A stretch of 64,000 bases of DNA from Parasphingorhabdus litoris DSM 22379 (GCF_020906275.1 NZ_CP086727.1:1302001-1366000), one strand, 5' to 3'. Shown: positions 36,992 to 45,366, counted from the stretch's first letter. Notes: generated by a model from the letters alone, not told the origin. Numbers and translations are program-made.

Positions 36992-37016
36992 AAGGTTAGT
37001 GTTAATACTAGGACTT
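36991..37016 (+). promoter_or_regulatory. Operator-like repeat 2 of the element switch region
   Basis: Second copy of the 26-base repeat, beginning AAAGGTTAGTGTTAATACTA. Its inner palindrome TAGTGTTAATACTA is better than in copy 1. It ends 17 bases before the excisionase ATG, between promoter and ribosome-binding site. Confidence 0.65.
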
Positions 37017-37032
37017 ATTGGAGATAATGATA

Positions 37033-37236
37033 ATGCTGAATCAAGATCTGCTTGATGGTGCCCAAGAGGCAGCTGACTACATAGGCGTTCACCCGCGTTC
37101 GGTTTACAATATGGCAAACAGCGGTCGTCTGCCGGTCATAAGAATGGGTCGCAGACTATTTTTCCGAAAATCGGAAATTGATGCGGCCTTTCAATCAGAA
37201 ACTTCTTCAGGCTTGGGTGATGTCCAGACCGCATGA
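37033..37236 (+). CDS. Excisionase-type HTH protein
   Basis: 67 residues from the ATG at 37033, nine bases after GGAG; an ATG at 37027 is too close. DGAQEAADYIGVHPRSVYNM and RLPVIRMGRRLFFRKSEIDAAF form the winged-helix DNA-binding fold of the excisionase/HTH_17 family. It probably directs excision with the integrase, or regulates early genes. First gene of the rightward operon. Confidence 0.85.
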   Translation: MLNQDLLDGAQEAADYIGVHPRSVYNMANSGRLPVIRMGRRLFFRKSEIDAAFQSETSSGLGDVQTA

Positions 37237-37426
37237 TCAAAATCCGCGGGTAATGGTTCAACCGAGATACGGAAAATTCTGGGTGATGGTTGTGCCTGAG
37301 GGGTTGCGTCAGCCGACAATCGTTCGTGACAGTCTTCGGTTAGCGGAATGTGAAGCACAGAAGATAGGAAATCGTCTCGATGCGCCAATATTTGTCTGGA
37401 GATCTTTTGATGCGCGGCGACCTTAA
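37220..37426 (+). CDS. Small hypothetical protein of the element
   Basis: 68 residues from the ATG at 37220, overlapping the excisionase gene by 17 bases, typical of compact phage operons. The product is basic with a beta-strand-like stretch (YGKFWVMVVPEGLRQPTIV) and one C-terminal helix. Family not recognised. Confidence 0.65.
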   Translation: MSRPHDQNPRVMVQPRYGKFWVMVVPEGLRQPTIVRDSLRLAECEAQKIGNRLDAPIFVWRSFDARRP

Positions 37427-37456
37427 CAGCGTACAATTACCGATTCCATCGATACT

Positions 37457-38329
37457 ATGAGCGGTTTCATAAAACTTTATCGCGGCTGGTCTGATTGCGA
37501 TCTGTTTAAGAATGAGCCTTTTTGCGAGCGCGCGGCATGGGTTTGGTTAATTGAAAATGCCGCATGGAAAGAAACCATGAGGTATAATTACAAGGGAGAG
37601 ATGATACCTCTAGAACGTGGACAAATCCATGTCTCGTTAGCATCATTAGAAAGCGTATTCGGCTGGTCGAAGAAGAGAATTCGAGGGTTCCTCGATAGGC
37701 TTGAAAAAGGGCACATGGCAGTCACAAATAGGGCACAGTCTGGAACCGTCTTAACTATATGTAATTACGACAAATATCAGAATGTTCAACATACCGAAGG
37801 GCACAGTCAGGGCACAGTTAAGGGCACAGCCGGGGCACAGTCAGGGCACACACAAGAAGAAGGTAAAGAAATTAAAGAAGAAAAGAAGAGCGCGCGCGGT
37901 TCGCGCCTCTCCTCTGATTGGAAACCTGATGATGAGTGCCGGGCATATGCCCGAGAAGAGCGCGGCTGGGGCGATCCAACGATTGATGCAGTTGGTGAAG
38001 ACTTTCGCGACCACTGGATCGGTGCAAGTGGTAATAACGCGATCAGATCAGACTGGTCTGCAGCGTGGCGCAAATGGGTTCGAAATGATCGTCGGCCGGA
38101 TGGCAATACATTGCCAAAGGAAAGTGAACGCGCTTTTAAATCTGACGATCAATGGAATGCTTGGTGCGAGGAAAGAGCCGCCAGGGCATCATCAGAGAAG
38201 GACAGGGAGCATTGGCGATCGAAAATCAGACGGCCAAGCGTTCCACTCGATCCAGGAATTCATCCGGTAATGGTGCCAGATGTTAAAATGGCTGAAGCTC
38301 CCGATCAAAAGCGCTCCAGCCCAGTGTAA
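37457..38329 (+). CDS. Phage replication protein with N-terminal winged helix
   Basis: 290 residues. Residues 1-110 (FIKLYRGWSDCDLF, RAAWVWLIENAAWK, LERGQIHVSLASLESVFGWS, then RIRGFLDRLEK) form the winged-helix DNA-binding domain found in phage O-like/DnaD-type initiators. A Gly/Thr/Gln-rich linker (about 115-135) is followed by a charged segment and a C-terminal domain rich in Trp and Arg. The linker is encoded by the iteron-like repeats described separately. It probably initiates element replication and recruits host helicase. Confidence 0.75.
   Translation: MSGFIKLYRGWSDCDLFKNEPFCERAAWVWLIENAAWKETMRYNYKGEMIPLERGQIHVSLASLESVFGWSKKRIRGFLDRLEKGHMAVTNRAQSGTVLTICNYDKYQNVQHTEGHSQGTVKGTAGAQSGHTQEEGKEIKEEKKSARGSRLSSDWKPDDECRAYAREERGWGDPTIDAVGEDFRDHWIGASGNNAIRSDWSAAWRKWVRNDRRPDGNTLPKESERAFKSDDQWNAWCEERAARASSEKDREHWRSKIRRPSVPLDPGIHPVMVPDVKMAEAPDQKRSSPV
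37709..37893 (+). repeat. Iteron-like repeats and purine-rich tract: candidate origin
   Basis: GGGCACA occurs seven times, at 37709, 37731, 37799, 37810, 37822, 37833 and 37844. The last five are spaced 11, 12, 11 and 11 bases, about one helical turn. A purine-rich, A-rich tract follows at about 37851-37893. Repeats inside a replication-initiator gene beside an AT-rich tract recall the lambda origin within gene O. Predicted origin of replication. Confidence 0.6.
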
Positions 38330-38344
38330 AAGGATGTTCTACAC

Positions 38345-38695
38345 ATGGAAAAGTTAGTTAAAAATCACAGAGTTGTAAACCAAAACGATTTGGAATCGGT
38401 AAAACCAGAGCAGCTTTTCGGCGCATTTACCCGAGAGCGGCTGGATAATATTGCCGACATCGAACGCAAAAGTCAGTTAGCTCAGGAGCTATACGATCAG
38501 GCAAGGCTTTTGACCTCTCATCATGCAGCACCGGCATCCTTGCTGATGACGGCCGCGATGTCCGCGATTGAATGGGAATACGGAGAGGAAGGCGCCTATC
38601 ATGCGTTCATGGCTCTTGTGAATCCAACTCTTGCAAACTGGAAGTCTAACTATGGGACAGATGCAATCAATCGATACGACCGGAGCGTGGGATAA
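38345..38695 (+). CDS. Hypothetical protein, paralogue of the next gene
   Basis: 116 residues, 15 bases after the replication gene. A charged N-terminus precedes a helical domain: QARLLTSHHAAPASLLMTAAM and AYHAFMALVNPTLANW. The same pattern (QATLLT.., AAALIMAATVVIE, AYESLIGLIGPTVIDW) recurs in the following gene, so the two are tandem relatives. Function unknown. It probably belongs to the early operon. Confidence 0.7.
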   Translation: MEKLVKNHRVVNQNDLESVKPEQLFGAFTRERLDNIADIERKSQLAQELYDQARLLTSHHAAPASLLMTAAMSAIEWEYGEEGAYHAFMALVNPTLANWKSNYGTDAINRYDRSVG

Positions 38696-38700
38696 GACAC

Positions 38701-38961
38701 ATGACAAACGAGAATATTCAGGAATTGGCTGAAATCGCTCAGTCGGTAGCAATCAACGGCGGAATGGCCGCGGAATTAATTAAACAGGCGACATTGCTAA
38801 CACCAAACCGATCTGAACAAGCGGCTGCGCTAATTATGGCAGCAACTGTTGTCATCGAGAAGGATGTCGGCCGCGATCGAGCCTATGAGAGCCTGATTGG
38901 GTTGATTGGCCCAACAGTTATTGATTGGATGCAACGGCCAGAAGGTGAGTCAGTGCAGTGA
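38701..38961 (+). CDS. Hypothetical protein, paralogue of the preceding gene
   Basis: 86 residues, five bases after its relative. It lacks the first 30 residues of the upstream copy but keeps the helical core. The ATG has no obvious strong ribosome-binding site. The next gene starts at a GTG overlapping its stop. Confidence 0.7.
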   Translation: MTNENIQELAEIAQSVAINGGMAAELIKQATLLTPNRSEQAAALIMAATVVIEKDVGRDRAYESLIGLIGPTVIDWMQRPEGESVQ

Positions 38962-39167
38962 GTTTTTTCGACTTCTCTGAAGCACAGGCGGCGCAGCGTT
39001 TGGGAGTACATCCCCGGACACTGCGCCACTGGCGTAACAAACAATTAGTGCCCTACACAAAAACACCAGGCGGCCGGATCGGGTACACTGAAACCCAGAT
39101 TACCGAAATCTTATACCAAGCACGGTACCGGCCGGATGAAACTGATACAGGTATCCTCAGAAACTGA
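38958..39167 (+). CDS. MerR-like HTH protein
   Basis: 69 residues from a GTG at 38958 overlapping the previous stop (GTGA). EAQAAQRLGVHPRTLRHWRN and TPGGRIGYTETQITEIL form the winged-helix pattern of MerR/excisionase-type proteins, distinct from the excisionase at 37033. It lies just before the capsid gene, so it could be a late-gene activator or a terminase-small-subunit substitute. Both roles are guesses from position. Confidence 0.75.
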   Translation: MSFFDFSEAQAAQRLGVHPRTLRHWRNKQLVPYTKTPGGRIGYTETQITEILYQARYRPDETDTGILRN

Positions 39168-39197
39168 TTGCCCTGATTCGCCCCAACATGTCCCAAC

Positions 39198-41153
39198 ATG
39201 TCCGGCGACACCAGAAATGCCGCACTGCATATTCACGCCATGGATGCAATTTCAGACACATGGCTAGTTCAAGCAGGCCAAGACCAAGAGACACGCAAGG
39301 CGACGCTCTCAGCTGCGACTTACGACGCAAAAAGCAGGACTGTTGATGCCGTTCTTTCTCAGGGTGCAAGCGTGCCTCGCTGGGGTTACATCGAAAACCT
39401 CGAAATATCTGAACAAGCAATTGACCTGGGGCGCGCCAAAAGCCTGGGCGTCAAACTTCTCGATTCCCACAATCAGTCGTCGATCGATGCAGTGCTGGGT
39501 TCAATCACAAACTGTCGCATTGAAAATGGAGCACTGATCGGCACCATTAACTTTGCGGACACCGATGCCGGCCGGAATGCAGAAGGAATGGTCAGTCGGG
39601 GTGAGCTAACCGGTATCTCGATCGGTTATCGCGTCACGCAATGGAAAATCTCCAAACCAAGTGGGGATGATCCCGAAATTCGTACTGCAACCGGCTGGGA
39701 GCTTCTCGAAGCTAGCCTGGTCAGTGTTCCTGCAGATCCGCAAGCCGCTGTGCGTTCATTTTCAAACCACTCTCAAAAATCAATGGAGCCCAACGCAATG
39801 ACCCATATTATATCACAAACCGAAGATACGACGACCACACGTTTTAGTTCTGAACAGGCAATAGATTTTGTGAGCTCAGCGGCACCGTTTGGTCAAAATA
39901 CAAGAAAAAAGGCTGAAGAATTGGTCAGGAAAAACTCAGCGGGAAAAGTTTCTATAGAGGCCGCTCGCCAGGCACTGATGAAATTTGCGGGGGAGGAGCA
40001 GAATGCAGCAACAAGTGGATTTCGCGGCAGTGCCGGAGCAGTCCTCACTGAACCCACCTACGATAACCCTTCTTTTTTGGCCCAGGCTATGTCGGATGCC
40101 CTTTACGCTCGAATGAGTGGGTCAGAGCCTGCTCCAGAGGCATGTGAATTTATGGGGCTGTCCGTTCCTCAGATGGCCGGCGAGATCATCTCTCGGCGTG
40201 GTCATCGCGACATTCATCGAATGTCGGCAACGAATATAATCGCTGTGGCGTGGGAACCAGATGCGTCTCGTTCGCATTATCCGGCTGGCAACCACGCTGT
40301 GGGTACGCTACCGGCGCTTTTGGAATCCAGCGGAAACCGGTTTCTGCAGGAGAAGTTTGCAGCATTCGAATCTCCCATCAAGCAGGTCGGCCGCAGGCAA
40401 AGTGCCGCAGATTTCAGGGAAATCACAGGCATCGATCTAAGTGGTATAGGTACCTTGGATGAGCTACCTGAGAACTCAGAAATCAAATTCGGCTATTTTA
40501 AGTCTAGGAAGGAAACTTACCGGGTCAAAACCTATGCCAAGCGGTTTGGGCTATCTCGCCAGGCCATAATCAATGACGACCTTGGGGCATTCGCTGACAG
40601 CATGATCGCACTTGCCAAAGCTGGCGCAGAGCGCGAAGCCTTGTTGATGGCGGATCTTTTGAATGCCAACCCTCCCATGGCTGACAGCAATCCGGTGTTC
40701 AGTACAGAACACGCCAACCTTGATGCATCGGCAGGAGCGCCGGACATTGACAGGCTCAGCGCTGCGCGATTGGCGTTGCGCTCACAAACCGATCAGGATG
40801 GAACGCCTGTAAATGTGCAGCCGCGGTTCATCCTGTCGGGTGCGAAGCATGAAACGACGATTGAGAAGTTGGTAGCCACCACGCTGCATCCCGAGCAGGT
40901 TAGCTCTGCTAATCCGTTCGCGGGGCGGCTGGTGCCTCTGGTCGATCCGCGGCTGGATAGTGATCCATGGTACGTTTTCGGTGATCCTCAAATGAGCACG
41001 TCATTGGAATATGCATATCTCAATGATGAATTTGCTCCCAAGATTGAGATCAAAGAAGCCTGGGATCACCTGGGTACTGGTTACCGTGCTTATCACGACT
41101 TTGGCTGTGCGTTCATCGACTGGCGTGGAGCATTCAAGAATCCTGGCGTTTAA
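39198..41153 (+). CDS. Prohead protease/major capsid protein fusion
   Basis: 651 residues. Residues about 35-190 form an HK97-type prohead protease (LLDSHNQSSIDAVLGSI with the catalytic His region, GELTGISIGYRV with the Ser-type segment, ELLEASLVSVPADPQAAV). The remainder, from about 200, is a linker or scaffold-like helical part and an HK97-fold major capsid protein (PIKQVGRRQ, ESREIT-type, RQAIINDDLGAF, DPWYVFGDP, CAFIDWRGAF). Such fusions are a known class. An internal ATG at 39798, nine bases after GGAG, could give free capsid protein. Confidence 0.88.
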   Translation: MSGDTRNAALHIHAMDAISDTWLVQAGQDQETRKATLSAATYDAKSRTVDAVLSQGASVPRWGYIENLEISEQAIDLGRAKSLGVKLLDSHNQSSIDAVLGSITNCRIENGALIGTINFADTDAGRNAEGMVSRGELTGISIGYRVTQWKISKPSGDDPEIRTATGWELLEASLVSVPADPQAAVRSFSNHSQKSMEPNAMTHIISQTEDTTTTRFSSEQAIDFVSSAAPFGQNTRKKAEELVRKNSAGKVSIEAARQALMKFAGEEQNAATSGFRGSAGAVLTEPTYDNPSFLAQAMSDALYARMSGSEPAPEACEFMGLSVPQMAGEIISRRGHRDIHRMSATNIIAVAWEPDASRSHYPAGNHAVGTLPALLESSGNRFLQEKFAAFESPIKQVGRRQSAADFREITGIDLSGIGTLDELPENSEIKFGYFKSRKETYRVKTYAKRFGLSRQAIINDDLGAFADSMIALAKAGAEREALLMADLLNANPPMADSNPVFSTEHANLDASAGAPDIDRLSAARLALRSQTDQDGTPVNVQPRFILSGAKHETTIEKLVATTLHPEQVSSANPFAGRLVPLVDPRLDSDPWYVFGDPQMSTSLEYAYLNDEFAPKIEIKEAWDHLGTGYRAYHDFGCAFIDWRGAFKNPGV

Positions 41154-41176
41154 CTTGCCGGTTGGCGCTTCGGACC

Positions 41177-41219
41177 GGGGCAGGATGAATGTTTTTCGTC
41201 ATCCTCATCATTCTGCCCC
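41177..41219 (+). other. Hairpin after capsid gene
   Basis: GGGGCAGGATGA (41177-41188) pairs with TCATTCTGCCCC (41208-41219) with one mismatch. An alternative inner pairing AGGATGA/TCATCCT is also possible. No T-run follows, so it is an attenuator or weak terminator candidate between the capsid and tape-measure genes. Confidence 0.5.
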
Positions 41220-41314
41220 ACTAATCGTTTGGGTCCTTTCTGGAGGGCAAGTGAATTGCGGTGGGGCGTAGTGCGACGTCTTCGCACACCCACCAGGTTT
41301 TGAATTATGAACTA

Positions 41315-41367
41315 AAAGTTCAAAAGTACTCGCCCTTTTTGAACTTTCCCGTGAACTTTTGAACTTT
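41315..41367 (+). promoter_or_regulatory. Inverted and direct repeats before tape-measure gene
   Basis: A 12-bp perfect inverted repeat: AAAGTTCAAAAG (41315-41326) and CTTTTGAACTTT (41356-41367). GAACTTT also occurs at 41341, 41353 and 41361. These end 15 bases before the tape-measure ATG. They look like a regulator-binding site rather than a terminator. The 228-base spacer 41154-41381 has no gene I can support. Confidence 0.5.
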
Positions 41368-41381
41368 GGGAGTAAGGACCA

Positions 41382-43808
41382 ATGGCAAGACAATCAGTTG
41401 CATATCGGCTGAAGGCCGTTGGTGAAGACGCAATTCTCAAAAGCTGGAAGAGCGTCGGAGAAGCTGGAGAAGCAAGTTCAAAAAGAACGGCCGCTGCATT
41501 TAACCGAGACATGCGTATTGCTGAAACAGCGGTCGAGCGGCTGGAACGTCGGGCGGCACGAATGGGTGCCTCACAAACAGATACGCAGCGTCAAATAAAT
41601 GACTTCGTCGGACTAAGCCGTTCCGGATCCCAGCTCAAATCTGCTGAAGCATCAATGAAAGCATTTATTCGCTCGCAAGATCAAATGGCCGCTTCTAGAT
41701 CCAGGTTGCTGTCTCAGTTTGATCCCTTATTTGCAGCTCAACAGCGACATAACAAAGCGATCCGAGAAGCTACCCAGTTACGCAAGCAAGGAGCTCTCAG
41801 CACAGCAGAGTTCACAAATATTCAAACTCGGGCGAAAACGGAATTGGATGCCTTTACAAATGCTCAACGGCGCGGAACTGTATCAGCCGGTCAGCAGCGT
41901 GCTGCATATAACCAACTCGGTTTCCAATTTCAGGACATTACCCAAGGTTTCGCTCTCGGTGTAGATCCTCTAGTCATCTTGGCTCAGCAGGGCGGGCAGA
42001 CAGCCAGTGCATTGTCCATGGGGCTCGGTGAAACGGGAACTGCAGGAAAAGTTGCACGTTTTATTGCTGGCCCTTGGGGCGCTCTTATCATCGGCGGCAC
42101 GGCCATCCTAGGCTCAATGGTCTCTAAGTTATATGAAGTAGAAGAAGCTGCGCAAGCTGCTCAGGCCGGTGCTGATGGCCTTGGCAAGGCCCAGTCGGTC
42201 CTGGGCGACATGTTCGATTTAGCCAATGGTAGAATTGAAAAACAGAATGCATTACTTGAGGCGAACGCCAGGCTGGCTGCCATAACGCTCAGAAGCGAAG
42301 CGTTGCAACAACGACAAGCCGCGCGATCAGCAGCGACGAATACTGGAAGATTGGGATTAGGAGAGGCACTTGGTCGGCTTGCCACCGGTAATATTTCTCC
42401 GATCGGGTTTGAACAGGCGACCCTCATAAATTCATTCCGCGATACGCTGGAGGTTAAGGACAGAGCGCAACGGAACAAATCATTGAACAGGATATTGCGA
42501 GAAAGCGAAGGAGTCGATTTTAAGCAGCTGGGCATTGCGCGCTCGGAATTTCAGCAAGCAGTTGTTGATGCAATTTCAGCTGACTTCAAAGATGATACGG
42601 CTAATTTGATCGATCAGGCACTAGACACAAGGTCCCTGCCAGATGCTCTCAGGCAGCCAAGTGGCTCCGGACGGGCGGGGGGAGAAAGAGACAGGTTGGC
42701 GCTTGCGGCTCGGGCAACAGCAGAGTTACAGCGGACTCAAGAGGCGAATGCCAAGTCAGTTCTTAACTTCCTCACAGCTAATGACCCGCTGTTGAAAATC
42801 ACCGAAGAGTATCGTTCCAAGATTAAGGAGATCAGCCGGCTAGAAGCTGCTGGGCCAGCCAATGGTGGTTTGACCACTGAGCAAGCCGTTCAGCTCCGCA
42901 CACAGGCGAAAAATGAGCGTATTGATGCTAGGGCCGGTGCATTCGCAATTTCTGGCCTGGATAGCGTCACGCAGCGGGCTGATCGTGAACAAAACCTCAT
43001 TGATTTCACGCAGGGCATTCTGGCTGATCATGACGAGCGGCTCGAGATCCTGCGCGTCGAACGATCTTTAATTGGTGAAACATCCGTTGAGCGCGAGGTA
43101 CAGCTGAACAAGCTGGAATTGATACTCAATATGCGCCGTGCCGGAGTTGATGTGGAAGCTGATATTGGCCAACAGATTTTGGAGCAAAACGAGCAGATCG
43201 ATCGTCAGTCTCAGGCTTTGCGACAACAGCAAGAAAACTGGGATGCGTTACGCCAAACTGGTGAGCAATTCGTAGACACCGTGTTTGATCTACAGAATTG
43301 GAATGACTTTGGTGATCTTGGAAAGCGGGTATTGCAGGACATTGCCGATGACATGATCCGACTGACGCTGCTCAATCCCCTGAAAAACCTCTTGTTCGAT
43401 TCCAGCTTACCTACATTCGGAGGTGGTGGAAGTGGCGCCGGATCGGGCGGACTATTCGGTTCTATTCTTCAGGGGCTCGGCGGTTTTTTTGGTGGCGGCA
43501 ACGCTGTCGGCACCGAATATTTTCCGGGCGGTTTCACAGAAGTAGGCGAAAACGGCAAAGAACTGGTCAGCCTTCCGCGCGGTTCACGGATCCATACAGC
43601 CTCTCAAACACGCCAGATGGAAAGGAAAATGGCAAGTGCCGGCACTACCGTTCATATGAATGTTCCAATTTCAGCAGACGGAGCAGATTCAGTTGCATTG
43701 GCGCGTGTTGAGCAGCGTCTCGAAGAAATGAAACGTGATCTGCCATCTACTATCGTCAGCACGGTATCCGACGCACAAAGCCGTTTCATGCTTCCGGGTG
43801 GCCGATAG
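41382..43808 (+). CDS. Phage tail length tape measure protein
   Basis: 808 residues. N-terminal coiled-coil (about 1-190), the conserved FQFQDITQGFALGVDPLVILAQQGGQT motif region of the TMP_2/lambda-H type near residues 185-215, a hydrophobic stretch (FIAGPWGALIIGG), long central helices, then a Gly-rich C-terminus (GGGGSGAGSGG) and FTEVGENGKELVSLPRG, a known tail-protein signature. AAGGA lies eight bases before the ATG. No other tail gene accompanies it, which is odd for a functional tail module. Confidence 0.9.
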   Translation: MARQSVAYRLKAVGEDAILKSWKSVGEAGEASSKRTAAAFNRDMRIAETAVERLERRAARMGASQTDTQRQINDFVGLSRSGSQLKSAEASMKAFIRSQDQMAASRSRLLSQFDPLFAAQQRHNKAIREATQLRKQGALSTAEFTNIQTRAKTELDAFTNAQRRGTVSAGQQRAAYNQLGFQFQDITQGFALGVDPLVILAQQGGQTASALSMGLGETGTAGKVARFIAGPWGALIIGGTAILGSMVSKLYEVEEAAQAAQAGADGLGKAQSVLGDMFDLANGRIEKQNALLEANARLAAITLRSEALQQRQAARSAATNTGRLGLGEALGRLATGNISPIGFEQATLINSFRDTLEVKDRAQRNKSLNRILRESEGVDFKQLGIARSEFQQAVVDAISADFKDDTANLIDQALDTRSLPDALRQPSGSGRAGGERDRLALAARATAELQRTQEANAKSVLNFLTANDPLLKITEEYRSKIKEISRLEAAGPANGGLTTEQAVQLRTQAKNERIDARAGAFAISGLDSVTQRADREQNLIDFTQGILADHDERLEILRVERSLIGETSVEREVQLNKLELILNMRRAGVDVEADIGQQILEQNEQIDRQSQALRQQQENWDALRQTGEQFVDTVFDLQNWNDFGDLGKRVLQDIADDMIRLTLLNPLKNLLFDSSLPTFGGGGSGAGSGGLFGSILQGLGGFFGGGNAVGTEYFPGGFTEVGENGKELVSLPRGSRIHTASQTRQMERKMASAGTTVHMNVPISADGADSVALARVEQRLEEMKRDLPSTIVSTVSDAQSRFMLPGGR

Positions 43809-43888
43809 ATGTGGTGTCGTAACTAGAAGATGATGATTTCTCTTATGTTATTGTAAGAGAACCTCAGCAACAATTCGCATGTTTCAGA

Positions 43889-44362
43889 TTAAGTTGATGT
43901 CGAAAAAAGAGTTTGTGTGTCCTTTAGATCTGGAACGACAATACTCCATTTCGGATAGGCGACAGCTAGCATTGAATGCTTGTCGGTATCCAAATCACCT
44001 ATCTTCACGAGAATTTTTTCAGCATTTTTCTTCGCCTTGGCGCAAATAAAAATCTGTCCACGAAGAACAACTATAGAACCAATAGGATCGGCCATACCAT
44101 GATATTTTTCGACGGTGTGGTGATCAACTACTAGGCTCGTATTCTTTATAACGTGACCTAATCCCTCAAAATGTTCGGTTTCTCCAGTGACGAATTTTTG
44201 ATCCTCGAGTTCAGGGAATACCGCGATCGTGAATCCATTTGCCGTTCCAACCATGCAGATGGATTGATCGTAGTCTAAGGCGTACGCTACATCACCTTCC
44301 GATAGTTCAAAAAAGTGCGTTGTTACAAAAGTGTCGATTGGTAGCATCTGCAATGTCTCCAT
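43889..44362 (-). CDS. Hypothetical cargo protein beside AbiJ-like gene
   Basis: 157 residues I do not recognise. Beta-rich pattern with alternating hydrophobic residues and one conserved-looking segment (VVDHHTVEKYHG). The ATG at 44362 or, better by ribosome-binding site (GGAG nine bases before), the ATG five codons in (MLPID). It is on the same strand as the AbiJ-like gene, 52 bases downstream of it, in reverse orientation to the phage genes. Possibly a second component of a defence pair; this is inference from position only. Confidence 0.6.
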   Translation of the reverse strand: METLQMLPIDTFVTTHFFELSEGDVAYALDYDQSICMVGTANGFTIAVFPELEDQKFVTGETEHFEGLGHVIKNTSLVVDHHTVEKYHGMADPIGSIVVLRGQIFICAKAKKNAEKILVKIGDLDTDKHSMLAVAYPKWSIVVPDLKDTQTLFSTST

Positions 44363-44414
44363 ACTATTTTCGTCCCAAAAGAGCCGTGCGTGTCAGGTAA
44401 GACATTTTAGGTGC

Positions 44415-45266
44415 TCAATCGTCCGGTGGACTAAACTTAAGCAGATACGATGCAAAAGATGCGCAAGCGCCGAACATAAATATTGCCTCAGACTCGTCGA
44501 CGTCAGCCGTACCCGCAAAAACTAAGGCATGCCTTATACCTTGTTCATCCGATGTATACCCATATAGCTTGCTTAAAGCCTGTTTCATGGCGGGGTGCTT
44601 TAGCTGTCCAGATTTTTCTAGCGCTACCATAGCGCCGGCGAGGTCTTTGGTGCCTGGCGCAACAAACCGTGCGGCTGATTCAACTGCAGTTATGCTTTCA
44701 CGGATGGAAGAGCCCCAATCGCCAGCTCGCAAGTGCTTTGTGCTACTTGCCATATGAGTTTTGACGCCCATGGCCGGTGATGAATTTATTTCTGAGACCG
44801 CAGTTTTGATGCCTTCGACTTCGCTTTCTTCGGAAACCGGAACGATCATTTCATCGATTATGTGATAAGCTGGCCGACATTCCCTGAAAACCTGGTGCAA
44901 ATCTATACTAAGATCGAACGGACAATCTTGATGCTGCAGAACGAACTCTATAAAATCAAATACGATGTTATAGGGCTGATGTTCGATATAAACTTTGATT
45001 TGATTACCAACCTGAGACCGGTAGAAAACTGGTGAATCTACCATGTTTTCCAGATATTCAATTTCCCAGCTTTCCCATATTTCATTCCAAGGTGATCTCA
45101 GCGGAGGATCACCTCTTTGACGAAAAACCTGGTGAGCGTCTAATGACGTTCGAAACGCTCTCCAAAGCTTAGACTTCATGATGTTGTCGATCTCTCGCAA
45201 CTTCATTTGGCTGGGTAATTCTACGATGCCTTGACGTTGTGAAAATGTGCGTTTTTGCTCACTCAT
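44415..45266 (-). CDS. AbiJ-like abortive infection protein
   Basis: 283 residues. The N-terminus (FSQRQGIVELPSQMKLREID...) has the FSxRxG opening of AbiJ_NTD4 domains. The C-terminal half (LRAGDWGSSIRESITAVESA, ALEKSGQLKHPAMKQALSKL, GYTSDEQGIRHAL) resembles the HEPN-like Abi C-terminal domain; the usual RxxxxH motif is not obvious. By family it would act in phage defence, perhaps as an RNase. It sits at the right end of the element in reverse orientation, as accessory cargo often does. Confidence 0.78.
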   Translation of the reverse strand: MSEQKRTFSQRQGIVELPSQMKLREIDNIMKSKLWRAFRTSLDAHQVFRQRGDPPLRSPWNEIWESWEIEYLENMVDSPVFYRSQVGNQIKVYIEHQPYNIVFDFIEFVLQHQDCPFDLSIDLHQVFRECRPAYHIIDEMIVPVSEESEVEGIKTAVSEINSSPAMGVKTHMASSTKHLRAGDWGSSIRESITAVESAARFVAPGTKDLAGAMVALEKSGQLKHPAMKQALSKLYGYTSDEQGIRHALVFAGTADVDESEAIFMFGACASFASYLLKFSPPDD

Positions 45267-45300
45267 GAATAACGTAACCCCCGGATTCCATCAATCAATC

Positions 45301-45320
45301 TATGTTGCATCCATGTTCCA
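45301..45320. other. Candidate integrase arm-binding sites, right end
   Basis: TATGTTGCATCC (45301-45312) overlaps TCCATGTTCCA (45310-45320). Both match left-end copies with zero or one mismatch. They lie 35 bases upstream of the AbiJ-like start. Confidence 0.55.
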
Positions 45321-45366
45321 CGGAGGCGCTGCATGCAATTGGAATTGCTTAGAAATCAGCAGTATT

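Noticed and set aside
37799..37850. A CRISPR array in the GGGCACA repeats
   Set aside because: Units are only 7 bases at 11-base spacing, inside a coding gene, with no spacers and no cas genes.
43838..43861. A terminator after the tape-measure gene (TTCTCTTA/TAAGAGAA)
   Set aside because: The 8-bp stem is AT-rich and lacks a T-run on either strand.
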